NCBI GenBank assembly: GCA_947501695.1
Contig: CANMWO010000003.1
Location: 149,001-213,000 of the forward strand
Length of the DNA stretch: 64,000 bases
Direction: 5' to 3'
Origin: an uncultured Sphingomonadaceae bacterium
GTDB taxonomy: Bacteria; Pseudomonadota; Alphaproteobacteria; Sphingomonadales; Sphingomonadaceae
Within the stretch, counting starts at the first letter, position 1. Each line of letters starts with the position of its first letter. The translations under genes were made by a program, and so were the position numbers. The notes under the pieces were generated by a model. That model ran no database searches. It was not told the origin of the DNA and saw only the letters and a list, made by a program, of their open reading frames with translations. Shown here piece by piece: positions 35,036-43,214 of the stretch.

Positions 35036-35833
35036 TTATTGGCCCTTGAATACCGGTTTTCGTTTCTCAAGGATCGCATCAATCGCTTCCTGATGATCAT
35101 CAAGTTGCTGGAGCACGCCCTGGAACAACGCGGCCTGATCGAGGTTTTCTTTCAGTGTTACGCTTTGCGCGGTGCGCACCAGTTCTTTGGTTTTGCGGAT
35201 TGCCAGCGGCGGCAACGCCACCACTTGTTCGGCCAGTTCATAGGCGCGTTTGAGCAAATCATCATTCGCCACCACTTCGGACACCAGACCGTAATCCAGC
35301 GCCTTATGCGCATCGATAAACTCACCGGTGAACAACATCTGGTTCGCACGCGCTTGACCGATGATGCGCGGCAACAGCCATGCGCCGCCGTCACCGGGAA
35401 TGATTCCGACGCGCAAGAAACTCTCGGCAAAAATCGCATCTTCGCCAGCGATCCTGATGTCACACATAGTGGTCAGGTCATTGCCCGCGCCAATGGCATG
35501 TCCGTTTACCGCCGCAATGACCGGAACCGAAAGCTCAGCCATGGTTAGCGGGATGCGTTGGATGCCGGTCTTATACCATTCTTCAATCTGCAGCGGTGTC
35601 ATATTTTGCTCGGCGGTCATCGCCTTGATCTCGTGCAGATTGCCGCCGGAGGAAAAGCTTTTGCCATTAGCGGCCAGCACAACACAGCTCACACCCTTGT
35701 CGGCATCTGCCTTTTTCATCGCCTCCACTAAAGCTGCGCAAAGATCGGTCGACAGCGCGTTGCGTGTCTCCGGCTTGTTCAATGTTATGGTGACCACGCG
35801 GTCTTGCTTGTCATAAAGAACGACGTCGCTCAT
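35036..35833 (-). CDS. Enoyl-CoA hydratase/isomerase family protein
   Basis: A 265-residue crotonase-fold enzyme. The oxyanion-hole segments are KSFSSGGNLHEIK (about residues 53-65) and AAVNGHAIGAGNDLTTMCD (about 103-121), followed by FLRVGIIPGDGGAWLLPRIIG. The Gly/Asp rather than Glu pattern at some catalytic positions leaves hydratase versus isomerase or other CoA chemistry open. It heads a same-strand run that continues with the alkylsulfatase-like hydrolase and acyl-CoA dehydrogenase pair 2. Confidence 0.88.
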   Translation of the reverse strand: MSDVVLYDKQDRVVTITLNKPETRNALSTDLCAALVEAMKKADADKGVSCVVLAANGKSFSSGGNLHEIKAMTAEQNMTPLQIEEWYKTGIQRIPLTMAELSVPVIAAVNGHAIGAGNDLTTMCDIRIAGEDAIFAESFLRVGIIPGDGGAWLLPRIIGQARANQMLFTGEFIDAHKALDYGLVSEVVANDDLLKRAYELAEQVVALPPLAIRKTKELVRTAQSVTLKENLDQAALFQGVLQQLDDHQEAIDAILEKRKPVFKGQ

Positions 35834-35945
35834 AATTTCCCCACCTGTTTATTTGGTCTGAATCACTTCATACTAAGGCTCATCCATTGCAGGCCCGCGC
35901 CGCTTCTGCAAGAGAGGGATCGGATGGAATTGATAAGCTACTATT

Positions 35946-36431
35946 ATGAAACTGCGCCGAAACCCTGATCACTGTCGTCATGAAACTGGCTTCACGCTGG
36001 TGGAACTCATGATTGTATTAGTGATAATAGGTCTCATGGCTTCTATCGTCGTGCTATCCTTTCCCGACGGCAGCAATGATCTGGAAGATGACGCGCAAAA
36101 ATTTGCAGCCCGCACGGCGGCTTTGCGCGACAATGCTATATTGCAATCCCGCCCGATGGCGGTGCAAGTCACGCCCTCCGGCTACAGCTTTCTGGAACGC
36201 CGCAAAGGCGCGTGGTCGGTGATGGAGGACAAACCCTTTCGGTCGACCAACTGGTCCAGCGGGGTGACGGCAGCGGTCGGTGAAACAGGGCCCTTGCTCA
36301 TCAGTTTTGAAAGCACAGGATTGCCGAGCGACCGCGCCGACGTGCGTTTGAATTATAAGGATTTTGCGCGCGATATCGTTATCGCCCCGATGGGTGATGT
36401 GCAGTTAGCCGGTGTGGAGCAAGCCCCATGA
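35946..36431 (+). CDS. gspH: Type II secretion minor pseudopilin GspH
   Basis: A 161-residue prepilin-like protein. The cleavage/methylation site G-FTLVELMIV follows a positively charged leader of about 15 residues, and the long hydrophobic helix (VLVIIGLMASIVVLSF) is the pilin assembly segment. The remainder resembles GspH (FimT-like). It overlaps the following gspI-like gene by 4 bp. The rest of the type II secretion operon is absent here. Confidence 0.8.
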   Translation: MKLRRNPDHCRHETGFTLVELMIVLVIIGLMASIVVLSFPDGSNDLEDDAQKFAARTAALRDNAILQSRPMAVQVTPSGYSFLERRKGAWSVMEDKPFRSTNWSSGVTAAVGETGPLLISFESTGLPSDRADVRLNYKDFARDIVIAPMGDVQLAGVEQAP

Positions 36432-36847
36432 GGTTCCTTAGAAAACAATCCGGCGAGGGCGGTTTTACCCTCATCGAAATGCTGGTGGCTCTGTCGGTCT
36501 TCAGTCTCGCCGCGCTCGCGCTGATCCGGTTGCAGGGCTATACCACGCGCAATGCTGCTGAGCTCGAATTGCGGGTGGTCGCCCAATCCGTCGTTCGCAA
36601 TCGCGCGGTGGAAATACTCACCGATCCGCGCCCACCGAGCCTGGGCGAAAGCAATGGCGAGGAAGAAAATGGCGGTTTGAGTTGGACCTGGACACAAAGC
36701 GCGAAGCTTACCGAAGAGGGAAATTTCGTGCAGGTTGATATTACCGCACAGGAAAAGATCAGCGGAGCGCCAGCTGCATTGACGATATTACGGCCAGTGG
36801 GCGTCTTGTTGGACGCCCCTCAACCGGTTCCGTCGCCCGAAAGCTAG
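36428..36847 (+). CDS. gspI: Type II secretion minor pseudopilin GspI
   Basis: A 139-residue pseudopilin with the prepilin peptidase site GG-FTLIEMLVAL and the GspI-like continuation SVFSLAALALIRLQGYTTRNAAELE. It is translationally coupled to gspH (ATGA overlap). In complete operons gspJ and gspK follow, but here the next sequence is the 3' end of purU on the opposite strand, 2 bp away. This is therefore an orphan gspH-gspI pair, with the remaining components either elsewhere in the genome or lost. Confidence 0.8.
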   Translation: MRFLRKQSGEGGFTLIEMLVALSVFSLAALALIRLQGYTTRNAAELELRVVAQSVVRNRAVEILTDPRPPSLGESNGEEENGGLSWTWTQSAKLTEEGNFVQVDITAQEKISGAPAALTILRPVGVLLDAPQPVPSPES

Positions 36848-36849
36848 AT

Positions 36850-37710
36850 TTAGCGAAACACCACCGTCCGGTTGCCGTTGAGCAATATCCGGTGCTCGCC
36901 GGCCCATTTCACGGCCTTGGCGAGGACCTGCGCCTCTATATCGCGGCCGATGCGGATCATCTCTTCGACATTCGCCCGATGATCGACACGCTCTACCGCT
37001 TGCTCGATAATCGGACCTTCGTCGAGATCGGCGCTGACGAAATGCGCGGTGGCACCGATCAGTTTCACGCCGCGCTCATGCGCGCGATGATAGGGCCTTG
37101 CGCCTTTGAATCCGGGTAGAAAACTGTGATGGATATTAATGCAACGCCCCGTGAGCTTGGCGCTGAGATCATCGGATAATATCTGCATGTAGCGGGCGAG
37201 GATCAGATAGTCGGCTCGCTCCTGATCCATGATATCCAATATGGCTTGTTCCTGCTCCGCGCGATTATCCGCGGTTACGGGCAGATGATGGAAAGGTACA
37301 TCATGCCATTCGGTCAGGTCCCGCAAGCTGTCATGATTGCTGACTACCCCGACGATATTTACGGGCAGTCCGCCAGTTTTCCAACGATGCAGCAGGTCAT
37401 TGAGGCAATGGCTGCCCTTTGACACCGCGATTACAATATTGGGCTTTGCCGCACCGCTCACCAGCGTCCAATCGAGCGCATAGCGGGTGCCGACCATCGC
37501 GAATGCCTCAGTCAGCGCGTCAAGGCTGGCGGGAAATTTGTCACCAGCACCCTTGAACTCGACCCGCATGAAAAAGCGCTCCAATTCCAGATCGGCATAT
37601 TGCTGACTGTCGAGAATGAAGCCGTCATGCTCGGCCAGAAAGCCGGTCACAGCGGCCACCAGGCCGACCCGGTCTTCTGCTGTCAGTGTCAATATGTAGT
37701 TTTGTGTCAT
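36850..37710 (-). CDS. purU: Formyltetrahydrofolate deformylase
   Basis: A 286-residue PurU. The N-terminal ACT domain (YILTLTAEDRVGLVAAVTGFLAEHDGFILDSQQY) is followed by the formyltransferase-fold catalytic domain with the family motif NIHHSFLPGFKGARPYHRA near residue 220 and Asp in ADLDEGPII. It hydrolyses 10-formyl-tetrahydrofolate to formate and tetrahydrofolate, balancing one-carbon pools. I chose the ATG at 37710 (an ATG two codons earlier, at 37716, sits very close to GAGG); the open frame continues upstream to 38208, but that part reads antisense to the lactonase gene and has no homology. Confidence 0.93.
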   Translation of the reverse strand: MTQNYILTLTAEDRVGLVAAVTGFLAEHDGFILDSQQYADLELERFFMRVEFKGAGDKFPASLDALTEAFAMVGTRYALDWTLVSGAAKPNIVIAVSKGSHCLNDLLHRWKTGGLPVNIVGVVSNHDSLRDLTEWHDVPFHHLPVTADNRAEQEQAILDIMDQERADYLILARYMQILSDDLSAKLTGRCINIHHSFLPGFKGARPYHRAHERGVKLIGATAHFVSADLDEGPIIEQAVERVDHRANVEEMIRIGRDIEAQVLAKAVKWAGEHRILLNGNRTVVFR

Positions 37711-37836
37711 ATGCATATCGCCTCTTCGGCTATCAATTGGCGCAAACTTGGCAGTTTGAAAAGCGGGATTTCCCCTTGTGCTGATTTCTGCAGCGATTAG
37801 AAGCCTCAACAAGACACCCGAAAGACAGGACGCGAT

Positions 37837-38574
37837 ATGAGTGAAGACGAATCTTGGGATTTGGATGATTTGCCGGAAGGCGAAGATTCTCAACTCGAAT
37901 GGTGGGATTTTGATGACAAGGCCGAGATGGTTGATGCTGTCGCTGGCGACATCGCCTTCATCATCGAAAGCGCACTGGATGCGCGCGGCGAAGCTTTGCT
38001 GGCACTGCCGGTCAGCGAAGACGCGATGCCCGTGCTCGAAGCGCTCGCGGAAAAGCAGATTAAGTGGAAATATGTCACCATCATTCCAACGGACGACTAT
38101 CTGGTCCCGGTTGATGATCCGCGCAGCCATGTGAAAACATTGGCGCAGATGTTTCTGACCCGCGGCGCCCGGGTTTTGCCGATTGCGACCGAGAATGAAG
38201 ACTATCACTTGGCTGGAGGCGCGGCCGATGCGCGGTTGCAGGACACCAAATGGCCACCGGATTTGGTCTGGCTCGGTATGGGTGAAGATGGCAGTACGGC
38301 CGGCCTGGTAGAAAGCGCCGATCTCGAAGAAGCGCTGGACGGCCCCAAGGAAAAACGCGCCGTCGGTATAATGCCCGACAATGGCGATACGCCTTTGGTG
38401 ACTATTACCAAGGCTGCGATATGCGAAGCGCGGACGGTATTGGTTCTACTAAACGGTGCGGGCGCGCAGATGTTCCTCGAACAAGCCATTTCCGAAGGGG
38501 CCAGTAGCATGGCGTCAATTGGGCGCGTGTTCGCTGATTTGAGCGTGCCTGTGGATATCTATGTGGAAAATTAG
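37837..38574 (+). CDS. pgl: 6-phosphogluconolactonase
   Basis: A 245-residue protein of the glucosamine-6-phosphate isomerase/6-phosphogluconolactonase family (SugarP isomerase fold). Visible are the substrate-binding segment TIIPTDDYLVPVDDPRSH near residue 85 and the family motif LVWLGMGEDGSTAGL near 145. An acidic N-terminal extension of about 20 residues precedes the domain. It catalyses the second step of the oxidative pentose phosphate/Entner-Doudoroff route. No zwf or edd gene is adjacent, so it is isolated here. Divergent from purU. Confidence 0.85.
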   Translation: MSEDESWDLDDLPEGEDSQLEWWDFDDKAEMVDAVAGDIAFIIESALDARGEALLALPVSEDAMPVLEALAEKQIKWKYVTIIPTDDYLVPVDDPRSHVKTLAQMFLTRGARVLPIATENEDYHLAGGAADARLQDTKWPPDLVWLGMGEDGSTAGLVESADLEEALDGPKEKRAVGIMPDNGDTPLVTITKAAICEARTVLVLLNGAGAQMFLEQAISEGASSMASIGRVFADLSVPVDIYVEN

Positions 38575-38622
38575 GGATCAATATTCTTTGTCTATGGCCA
38601 GAGGCTAAGACAATCCATTGAT

Positions 38623-38638
38623 TTAACTGCGCGCTTAA
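38623..38638. promoter_or_regulatory. TTAATCG-type palindrome, site 3 (acyl-CoA synthetase-P450 operon)
   Basis: TTAACTGCGCGCTTAA matches TTAA-N2-G-N2-C-N2-TTAA, though less symmetrical internally than sites 1, 2 and 4. It lies about 78 bp upstream of the acyl-CoA synthetase start. Confidence 0.45.
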
Positions 38639-38715
38639 ACCATGATGGGGAAAATGCGAATCGCCATGCTCAAATAGGGCAAAGACGATCGCCCCCAAAT
38701 GGAGAGACGCGACCA

Positions 38716-40251
38716 ATGCACCCCTATCTGCATGCACAGGAAAATCCTGACAAACCCGCGGTCATTATGGCCAGCACGGGAGCCATAGAAACTTTCGGTG
38801 AACTAGACAAAGCGTCAAATCAAATGGCGCAATTGTTTCGCAGCCAAGGCTTGCAAATTGGCGATACTGTTGCGGTGCTGCTCGACAATCACCCGAAGTT
38901 CTTTGACTTTGCTTGGGGCGCGCAGCGTTCGGGTCTTTATTATGTAGCCATTCCGAGCCGCCTGACCGCAGCCGAAGCATCCTATATTTTGAGTGATAGC
39001 GGTGCTTCGCTTTTGGTGAGTTCCGACACGAAGCTGGGTGTTGTCGACGAATTGTGCAAACTCAACCCAGATGTGAAGCAATATATCTATGGTGCAGGCG
39101 ACAATCGCGACATGGATGCGGCGTTAGCGGCGCTGCCTGACACGCCGATTGATGATGAGCGGCATGGAACGGATATGCTTTACAGTTCGGGGACAACCGG
39201 CAGGCCAAAAGGTGTGCGTATTCCGTTTCCCGAGAATGAGGATATTGCCGCGCCCAATGCATTGGTCGCGATATCACAAGGCGCCTTTGGCTTTACGCCA
39301 GGCTGCACCTATCTTTCCCCGGCTCCGCTATATCATGCAGCCCCATTGCGTTGGTGCATGACCGTCCACAAGATGGGTGGAGCAGTGATCGTCATGGAGA
39401 AGTTCGAGCCCGAAGAGGCGCTTGCCTTGATCGAAAAATACAAGGTTGATGTCAGCCAATGGGTGCCCACACATTTCAACCGGATGCTCAAGCTGCCGGA
39501 AGAAGTGCGCGCAAAATATGATGTCTCTTCGCTGAAAAGCGCCGTTCATGCCGCTGCCCCTTGCCCTGTACCGGTGAAGGAAAAGATGATCGACTGGTGG
39601 GGTCCGATATTGATGGAATATTATGCCGGTTCGGAAGGCAATGGTTTTACCTTCATCAATGCAACCGACTGGCTGGAGCATAAAGGCTCGGTGGGCAAGG
39701 CCCTGATCGGCACTGTGCGCATCTGTGATGAGGATGATGAAGAGGTTGCAACTGGCGAAGAGGGTCAAATCTATTTTGAAAATGGCAGTCCGTTTTCCTA
39801 TCATAATGATCCCGAGAAAACCAAAGCAGCCTCCAACAAACATGGTTGGACTTCACTAGGTGATGTTGGGAAGGTCGATGACGATGGCTTTCTCTATCTG
39901 ACTGATCGCAAGAGCTTTATGATCATCTCCGGCGGAGTGAATATCTATCCGCAGGAAATTGAAAACCTGCTCGTCACCCATCCCCAAATTGCTGATGCCG
40001 CTGTGATCGGTGCGCCGGATGAGGATATGGGTGAGAAGGTTGTAGCGGTTGTGCAGCCAGCGGACATGAACAATGCCACTGCTGATTTTGCGCAGGAACT
40101 GGAGGCCTATTTGCGGCAAACGCTGTCGGGGGTCAAAGTCCCTCGCCAGATAGATTTCCGCGCCGAGCTGCCGCGTGAGGCGACCGGAAAATTGTATAAG
40201 CGCCTGCTCCGCGATGAATATTGGGGCAAGACAGGGAGCAAGATTGTCTGA
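38716..40251 (+). CDS. Acyl-CoA synthetase (AMP-forming, ANL superfamily)
   Basis: A 511-residue paralogue of the synthetase at 1.6-3.1 kb, with matching blocks LYSSGTTGRPKGVR near residue 155, EYYAGSEGNGFT near 305, SGGVNIYPQEIENLL near 410 and the adenylation Lys in ATGKLYKRLLR near 492. It forms acyl-CoA from acid, ATP and CoA. The stop codon overlaps the P450 start by 1 bp, so the pair is translationally coupled: an oxidised acid produced by the P450 (or its precursor) and activation to CoA fit together. GGAGAG lies upstream of the ATG. Confidence 0.92.
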   Translation: MHPYLHAQENPDKPAVIMASTGAIETFGELDKASNQMAQLFRSQGLQIGDTVAVLLDNHPKFFDFAWGAQRSGLYYVAIPSRLTAAEASYILSDSGASLLVSSDTKLGVVDELCKLNPDVKQYIYGAGDNRDMDAALAALPDTPIDDERHGTDMLYSSGTTGRPKGVRIPFPENEDIAAPNALVAISQGAFGFTPGCTYLSPAPLYHAAPLRWCMTVHKMGGAVIVMEKFEPEEALALIEKYKVDVSQWVPTHFNRMLKLPEEVRAKYDVSSLKSAVHAAAPCPVPVKEKMIDWWGPILMEYYAGSEGNGFTFINATDWLEHKGSVGKALIGTVRICDEDDEEVATGEEGQIYFENGSPFSYHNDPEKTKAASNKHGWTSLGDVGKVDDDGFLYLTDRKSFMIISGGVNIYPQEIENLLVTHPQIADAAVIGAPDEDMGEKVVAVVQPADMNNATADFAQELEAYLRQTLSGVKVPRQIDFRAELPREATGKLYKRLLRDEYWGKTGSKIV

Positions 40252-41564
40252 TGGCCACACAAGCAGAACCTACATTAACGGGCGCCGATGCAATGGCGGT
40301 TATTGATCCGAAAAGCTACGCGGATTGGGATGGTTTACTGGACCGTTTTGACGCGTTGCGCCGTGAAACACCAGTTGTTCGGGTGGTCAATGACGAGCTC
40401 CATGACCCGTTCTGGCTGGTCACCGGATATGATGATGTCATGCGGATCAGCAAGGATAACAAGCTGTTCCTCAACAATCCGCGCGGCGTGGTTTTCGGTG
40501 CCAAGTCTGGCGAGGATATGGTCAAGGAAATTACCGGCGGTAGCCCGCATCTTGTGCGCTCGCTGGTGACGCTGGACGCGCCCACGCACCCCAAATATCG
40601 TCGCCTGACCCAAGACTGGTTCATGCCCAAAAATATCAACCAGATGGAAGAAGAGATTAGGGCCCTCGCCAAAACCACGGTCGACCGTTTGCTGGATGCT
40701 GACCAGAAAGGCGGGCAATATGAGGCGGATTTTGTGCCCGTCATTTCTGCGCCTTACCCGCTGCATGTGGTTATGCAGATATTGGGCGTGCCGGAGGAGG
40801 ACGAGCAACGCATGCTGTTCCTGACCCAACAGATGTTTGGCGGACAGGATGAAGATTTGAACAAGACCGGCATGGCCGATATGACGCCAGAACAAATCAC
40901 CCAGCTTGTGGTTGGTGCGGTCGCCGATTTTGAAGCCTATTTCGCAAAGCTGACCGAGGAAAAGCGCGCCAATCCGACCGATGATGTGGCGAGCGTGATC
41001 GCCAACGCTAAGGTCGATGGGGAATATCTGAATGACCGCGACATGGCGGGCTATTATATCATATTGGCCGCGGCGGGTCATGATACCACTTCCGCCTCAA
41101 CGGCAGGCGCAATGCAGGCTTTGGCGCAAGATCCAGAACAATTTGCGCGGTTGAAGGCAGATCGCGATTTGCTGCCTGGAATTGTTGAAGAGGCGATCCG
41201 CTGGACCACCCCGGTACAGCATTTCATGCGTACGGCGGCAGAAGATACAGAAGTTGGTGGTCAGAAAATCACCAAGGATGACTGGTTGATGATCAGCTAT
41301 GTCGCTGCCAATCATGATGAAAATGTGTTTCCTGACCCGCGCAAATTTGATGCATCGCGTTCGCCGAACCGGCATCTCGCTTTCGGAGCCGGCGCGCATC
41401 AATGCCTGGGCCTTCATATGGCGCGGATGGAAATGAAGATTTTGTTCAATGAACTGCTCGATCGGATCGAGACGTTGGAACTGGCCGGCGAACCGAAACG
41501 GGCCAATTCCACTTTTGTTGGCGGGCTCAAAACCCTGCCGATCAAATATACGCTGTCAAAATGA
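40251..41564 (+). CDS. Cytochrome P450
   Basis: A soluble bacterial class I P450 of 437 residues. The I-helix motif AGHDTT is at 275-280, ExxR is Glu314-Arg317, and the heme loop FGAGAHQCLG is at 378-387 with Cys385 as the thiolate ligand. The general pattern resembles CYP108-like terpene or related hydroxylases, but the family cannot be fixed by eye. It overlaps the synthetase stop codon (TGATG). No ferredoxin or reductase gene is adjacent, so electron partners are encoded elsewhere. It probably hydroxylates a hydrophobic substrate ahead of oxidation by the aldehyde dehydrogenase downstream (inference). Confidence 0.92.
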   Translation: MATQAEPTLTGADAMAVIDPKSYADWDGLLDRFDALRRETPVVRVVNDELHDPFWLVTGYDDVMRISKDNKLFLNNPRGVVFGAKSGEDMVKEITGGSPHLVRSLVTLDAPTHPKYRRLTQDWFMPKNINQMEEEIRALAKTTVDRLLDADQKGGQYEADFVPVISAPYPLHVVMQILGVPEEDEQRMLFLTQQMFGGQDEDLNKTGMADMTPEQITQLVVGAVADFEAYFAKLTEEKRANPTDDVASVIANAKVDGEYLNDRDMAGYYIILAAAGHDTTSASTAGAMQALAQDPEQFARLKADRDLLPGIVEEAIRWTTPVQHFMRTAAEDTEVGGQKITKDDWLMISYVAANHDENVFPDPRKFDASRSPNRHLAFGAGAHQCLGLHMARMEMKILFNELLDRIETLELAGEPKRANSTFVGGLKTLPIKYTLSK

Positions 41565-41659
41565 TGGATATAGGTAAAATGACAGGCGCGAGCGGCCTTG
41601 TAATAGGTTAAACACACACAAAATAGAAACGAACAGGCAAAATTCCAAAGGAGAGCGAC

Positions 41660-43087
41660 ATGGTTACCCAATATAAAAATCTCATCAACGGCGAGATGAT
41701 CAGCACGTCCGATATGCTCGACGTGGTCAATCCGGCCAATGAAGAAGTTATCGGTCAGGTGCCGTCCTGCGGCGAAGCGGAACTTAATCAGGCGGTAGCC
41801 GCCGCGCGTGCTGCTTTCCCGGCATGGAGCAAGAAGTCTATCGATGAACGCCGCGGCGTGGTTCAGGCCATTTCTGCGACGATCAAGGAAAATAGCGATG
41901 AGCTGTTCCGCCTGCTGACCGCTGAGCAGGGCAAACCCCATGCTCAGGCACAGGGTGAAATTATTGGCGCATCGATGATGGCCGGCGCGCAATCCACGCT
42001 GGACCTAGATGACGAGATTAACGAAGACACCGAAGAGCGTCTCAGCCGCACCCGCCGGGTTCCGGTTGGCGTGGTTGGCGGTATTGTACCGTGGAACTTC
42101 CCCGTCATGATGGCAGTACAGAAAATTGCCCCAGCACTCTTGTCCGGTTGCACCATCGTGTTGAAACCATCACCGTTTACGCCTCTCACCACCTTGCGGT
42201 TGGCGGAACTGATTAAAGATGTTGCACCCGCTGGCGTCGTCAACATCATTACCGGCGAAGATAGTCTGGGGCCATTGATTACCGGGCACGAGGATATCGA
42301 CAAGATCACCTTCACCGGTTCAACGGCGACGGGCAAGAAAATCATGGAAGGCGCGTCGAAAGATCTTAAGCGGATCACGCTGGAACTGGGCGGCAATGAC
42401 GCTTCGATTGTATTGCCTGACGCGAATGTTGAAAAAGTGGCGGAACAACTATTTTGGTCAAGCTTTACCAATGCTGGTCAAATCTGTGTCGCGGCGAAAC
42501 GCATTTATATCCACGAAGATATTTATGACGAACTGAGCGCGGCGATTGCTGAATATGCCAAGAACGTGAAGGTCGGCGACGGCGCGCAGCAAGGCACAGC
42601 CGTTGGTCCAATCCAGAACAAGAAGCAATATGATCGCGTGCTGGAACTGGTTCAGGATGCCAAGGATAATGGCTATAAATTCCTCGTCGGCGGCGATCAT
42701 GATCCCGATGTTCCAGGATATTATATGCCGATCACGATCCTCGACAACCCGCCAGAAGATGCGCGGATTGTGGCGGAAGAGCAATTTGGTCCGGTCATGC
42801 CGTTGATGAAATTCAGCACCGAAGAAGAAGTCATTAGCCGCGCCAATGACAGCGAATATGGTCTCGCCGGTGCGGTCTGGACGGCCGATCCCGACAAAGG
42901 CGTCGAAATTGCCGAGAAGCTGGAAACCGGTACGGTGTGGGTCAATGAATTTCTCCACCTGTCGCCTTTCGCTCCGTTTGGTGGCCATAAGCAATCCGGC
43001 TTTGGGGCTGAATATGGCAAAGAAGGCTTGCTGGAATTCACTTATCCACAGGTGATTACGGTTAAGAAGAATAATGTCCCTGCCTAA
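41660..43087 (+). CDS. Aldehyde dehydrogenase (NAD(P)-dependent)
   Basis: A 475-residue ALDH-superfamily enzyme. Visible: Rossmann segment VPWNFPVMMAVQKIAPAL near residue 140, FTGSTATGKKIM near 220, catalytic Glu in TLELGGN near 243 and catalytic Cys in NAGQICVAAKR near 277. It oxidises an aldehyde to the acid, plausibly the product of alcohol oxidation after the P450 reaction. GGAGAG precedes the ATG. An intrinsic terminator follows, separating it from the thiolase operon. Confidence 0.92.
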   Translation: MVTQYKNLINGEMISTSDMLDVVNPANEEVIGQVPSCGEAELNQAVAAARAAFPAWSKKSIDERRGVVQAISATIKENSDELFRLLTAEQGKPHAQAQGEIIGASMMAGAQSTLDLDDEINEDTEERLSRTRRVPVGVVGGIVPWNFPVMMAVQKIAPALLSGCTIVLKPSPFTPLTTLRLAELIKDVAPAGVVNIITGEDSLGPLITGHEDIDKITFTGSTATGKKIMEGASKDLKRITLELGGNDASIVLPDANVEKVAEQLFWSSFTNAGQICVAAKRIYIHEDIYDELSAAIAEYAKNVKVGDGAQQGTAVGPIQNKKQYDRVLELVQDAKDNGYKFLVGGDHDPDVPGYYMPITILDNPPEDARIVAEEQFGPVMPLMKFSTEEEVISRANDSEYGLAGAVWTADPDKGVEIAEKLETGTVWVNEFLHLSPFAPFGGHKQSGFGAEYGKEGLLEFTYPQVITVKKNNVPA

Positions 43088-43111
43088 AAACACAGGTTAG
43101 GATTGAAAAGG

Positions 43112-43145
43112 GCCGGTTATCACAAATGTGATGATCGGCTTTTTT
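43112..43145 (+). terminator. Intrinsic terminator after the aldehyde dehydrogenase
   Basis: GCCGGTTATCAC pairs with GTGATGATCGGC (12 bp with two G-U pairs) around AAAT, followed directly by six T residues. This is a classical Rho-independent terminator 24 bp after the stop codon. Confidence 0.88.
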
Positions 43146-43169
43146 ATTTGACGCTAGAGCAGCGCAAGT

Positions 43170-43185
43170 TTAATCGTTCAATTAA
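43170..43185. promoter_or_regulatory. TTAATCG palindrome, site 4 (thiolase operon)
   Basis: TTAATCGTTCAATTAA is identical to site 1 over all 16 bases and lies 30 bp before the thiolase ATG, where a repressor would block transcription. It lies right after the terminator of the preceding gene. Confidence 0.6.
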
Positions 43186-43214
43186 ATTTTGGATTCTCAT
43201 AAAGGAGCAGGATA

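Noticed and set aside
37711-38208. N-terminal extension of PurU
   Set aside because: The frame is open, but the sequence is antisense to the lactonase gene and the homologous ACT domain begins exactly at the chosen ATG.
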